A stretch of 5,966 nt of DNA from Pseudomonadota bacterium. Lineage in GTDB: Bacteria > Pseudomonadota > Gammaproteobacteria > Arenicellales > UBA868. The stretch is from the NCBI GenBank assembly GCA_018661145.1, contig JABJIU010000213.1, positions 1 through 5,966 on the forward strand, written 5' to 3'. A model generated the notes under the pieces. It made no database searches. It was not told the DNA's origin and saw only the letters and a program-made list of their open reading frames with translations. Positions within the stretch are counted from its first letter, which is position 1. Every line of letters begins with the position of its first letter. Shown here piece after piece: positions 5,426-5,966 of the stretch. Position numbers and translations under genes: made by a program.

Positions 5426-5966
5426 ATGAAAGCTGTAGAAAGCGTGATTGATCTGGTCGGCGGAACCCCGCTTGTCCGACTCAATAATATTGTTGAACCT
5501 GACATGGCGACCGTTTACGCCAAAATGGAAAACCTTAATCCGTCTGGCTCTGTTAAAGATCGAATGGCGATCAACATGGTGAAGCGGGCTGAGGCGGCGG
5601 GCCTGCTCAAACCGGGCGGCACCATTGTCGAGAGCACCTCAGGCAATACCGGGCTTGGACTGGCGATGGCTGCAGCGGTCCGTGGCTACCGCTGTGTCTT
5701 CACAATCCCGGACAAGATGAGTCAGGAAAAGATTGACATGCTGAAGTCCTACGGGGCCGAGGTGATCGTCACAGCGACCGACCTTGATCATCATCACCCC
5801 GACAGCTATGTGGAAGTTGCCAAGCGGGTCGCTCGCGAAACACCTGGGTCTTTCTACACTGATCAGTATTCCAATCCCCATAACCCAGAAGCCCACTACC
5901 TCACCACCGGTCCCGAGATCTGGGAGGCCACCGACGGCAAGATCGACTCCTTTGTGGCGGGACTGG
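5426..5966 (+). CDS. Cystathionine beta-synthase-like PLP enzyme, 3' end outside window
   Basis: The first 180 residues of a fold-type II PLP enzyme (cysteine synthase / cystathionine beta-synthase family), open to the window edge. The start MKAVESVIDLVGGTPLVRLN is the family N-terminus. PSGSVKDR (39-46) carries the PLP lysine K44, and STSGNTGLGLA (70-80) is the phosphate/substrate loop. Two stretches favour the CBS-type branch over CysK: DHHHPDSYVEVAKRVARETPG (121-141) and YTDQYSNPHNPEAHYLTTGPEIW (144-166). CysK normally has a KAxE-type segment and a PEIHRxTTxxEIW variant instead. The expected reaction is beta-replacement of serine or O-acetylserine by homocysteine or sulfide; the choice cannot be made from this half. 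A C-terminal CBS-pair regulatory domain, if present, lies outside. It is probably the third gene of the rightward unit and would supply or consume the cysteine handled by the desulfurase. Confidence 0.9.
   Translation, partial: MKAVESVIDLVGGTPLVRLNNIVEPDMATVYAKMENLNPSGSVKDRMAINMVKRAEAAGLLKPGGTIVESTSGNTGLGLAMAAAVRGYRCVFTIPDKMSQEKIDMLKSYGAEVIVTATDLDHHHPDSYVEVAKRVARETPGSFYTDQYSNPHNPEAHYLTTGPEIWEATDGKIDSFVAGL

Overview
The window looks like chromosomal DNA of a proteobacterium, most probably an alphaproteobacterium of moderate GC content. The central 506-residue protein resembles, from memory, a conserved but uncharacterised alphaproteobacterial family, and the metY/CoA-binding gene pair is also common there. 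The lineage is an inference; there is no rRNA or other marker gene. I see no mobile element, CRISPR array, tRNA or rRNA.

Layout. The left third (1-2086) is transcribed leftwards. In transcription order it holds an OsmC/YhfA-like thiol peroxidase-family gene, a GC-rich hairpin, a small CoA-binding-fold gene, and 27 bases later metY (O-acetylhomoserine sulfhydrylase), whose 3' end lies beyond base 1. The right two thirds (2617-5966) are transcribed rightwards: a fusion of a putative DNA-binding domain with a SAM-methyltransferase-like domain, a class V cysteine desulfurase-family enzyme, and a cystathionine beta-synthase-like PLP enzyme cut by the right edge. The two arms diverge from a 530-base intergenic region. 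It holds a 38-base array of 11-bp repeats, further inverted copies of the same GAA(C)GTGGG box, a very AT-rich block (24 G/C in bases 2381-2480), and three copies of the decamer TAAAAAAAGT.

How the genes fit together. Three of the six genes encode PLP enzymes of sulfur amino acid metabolism: sulfide assimilation into homocysteine (MetY), beta-replacement on serine or acetylserine (CBS/CysK fold), and sulfur release from cysteine (desulfurase). OsmC proteins act through reactive cysteines. The locus therefore reads as a sulfur/thiol metabolism cluster.

The least explained part is the 506-residue protein together with the repeat-rich divergent promoter region. A working hypothesis is that it is a SAM-binding regulator, or a methyltransferase that also binds DNA, and that it acts on the divergent promoters. 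That idea is inference and is marked as such below.
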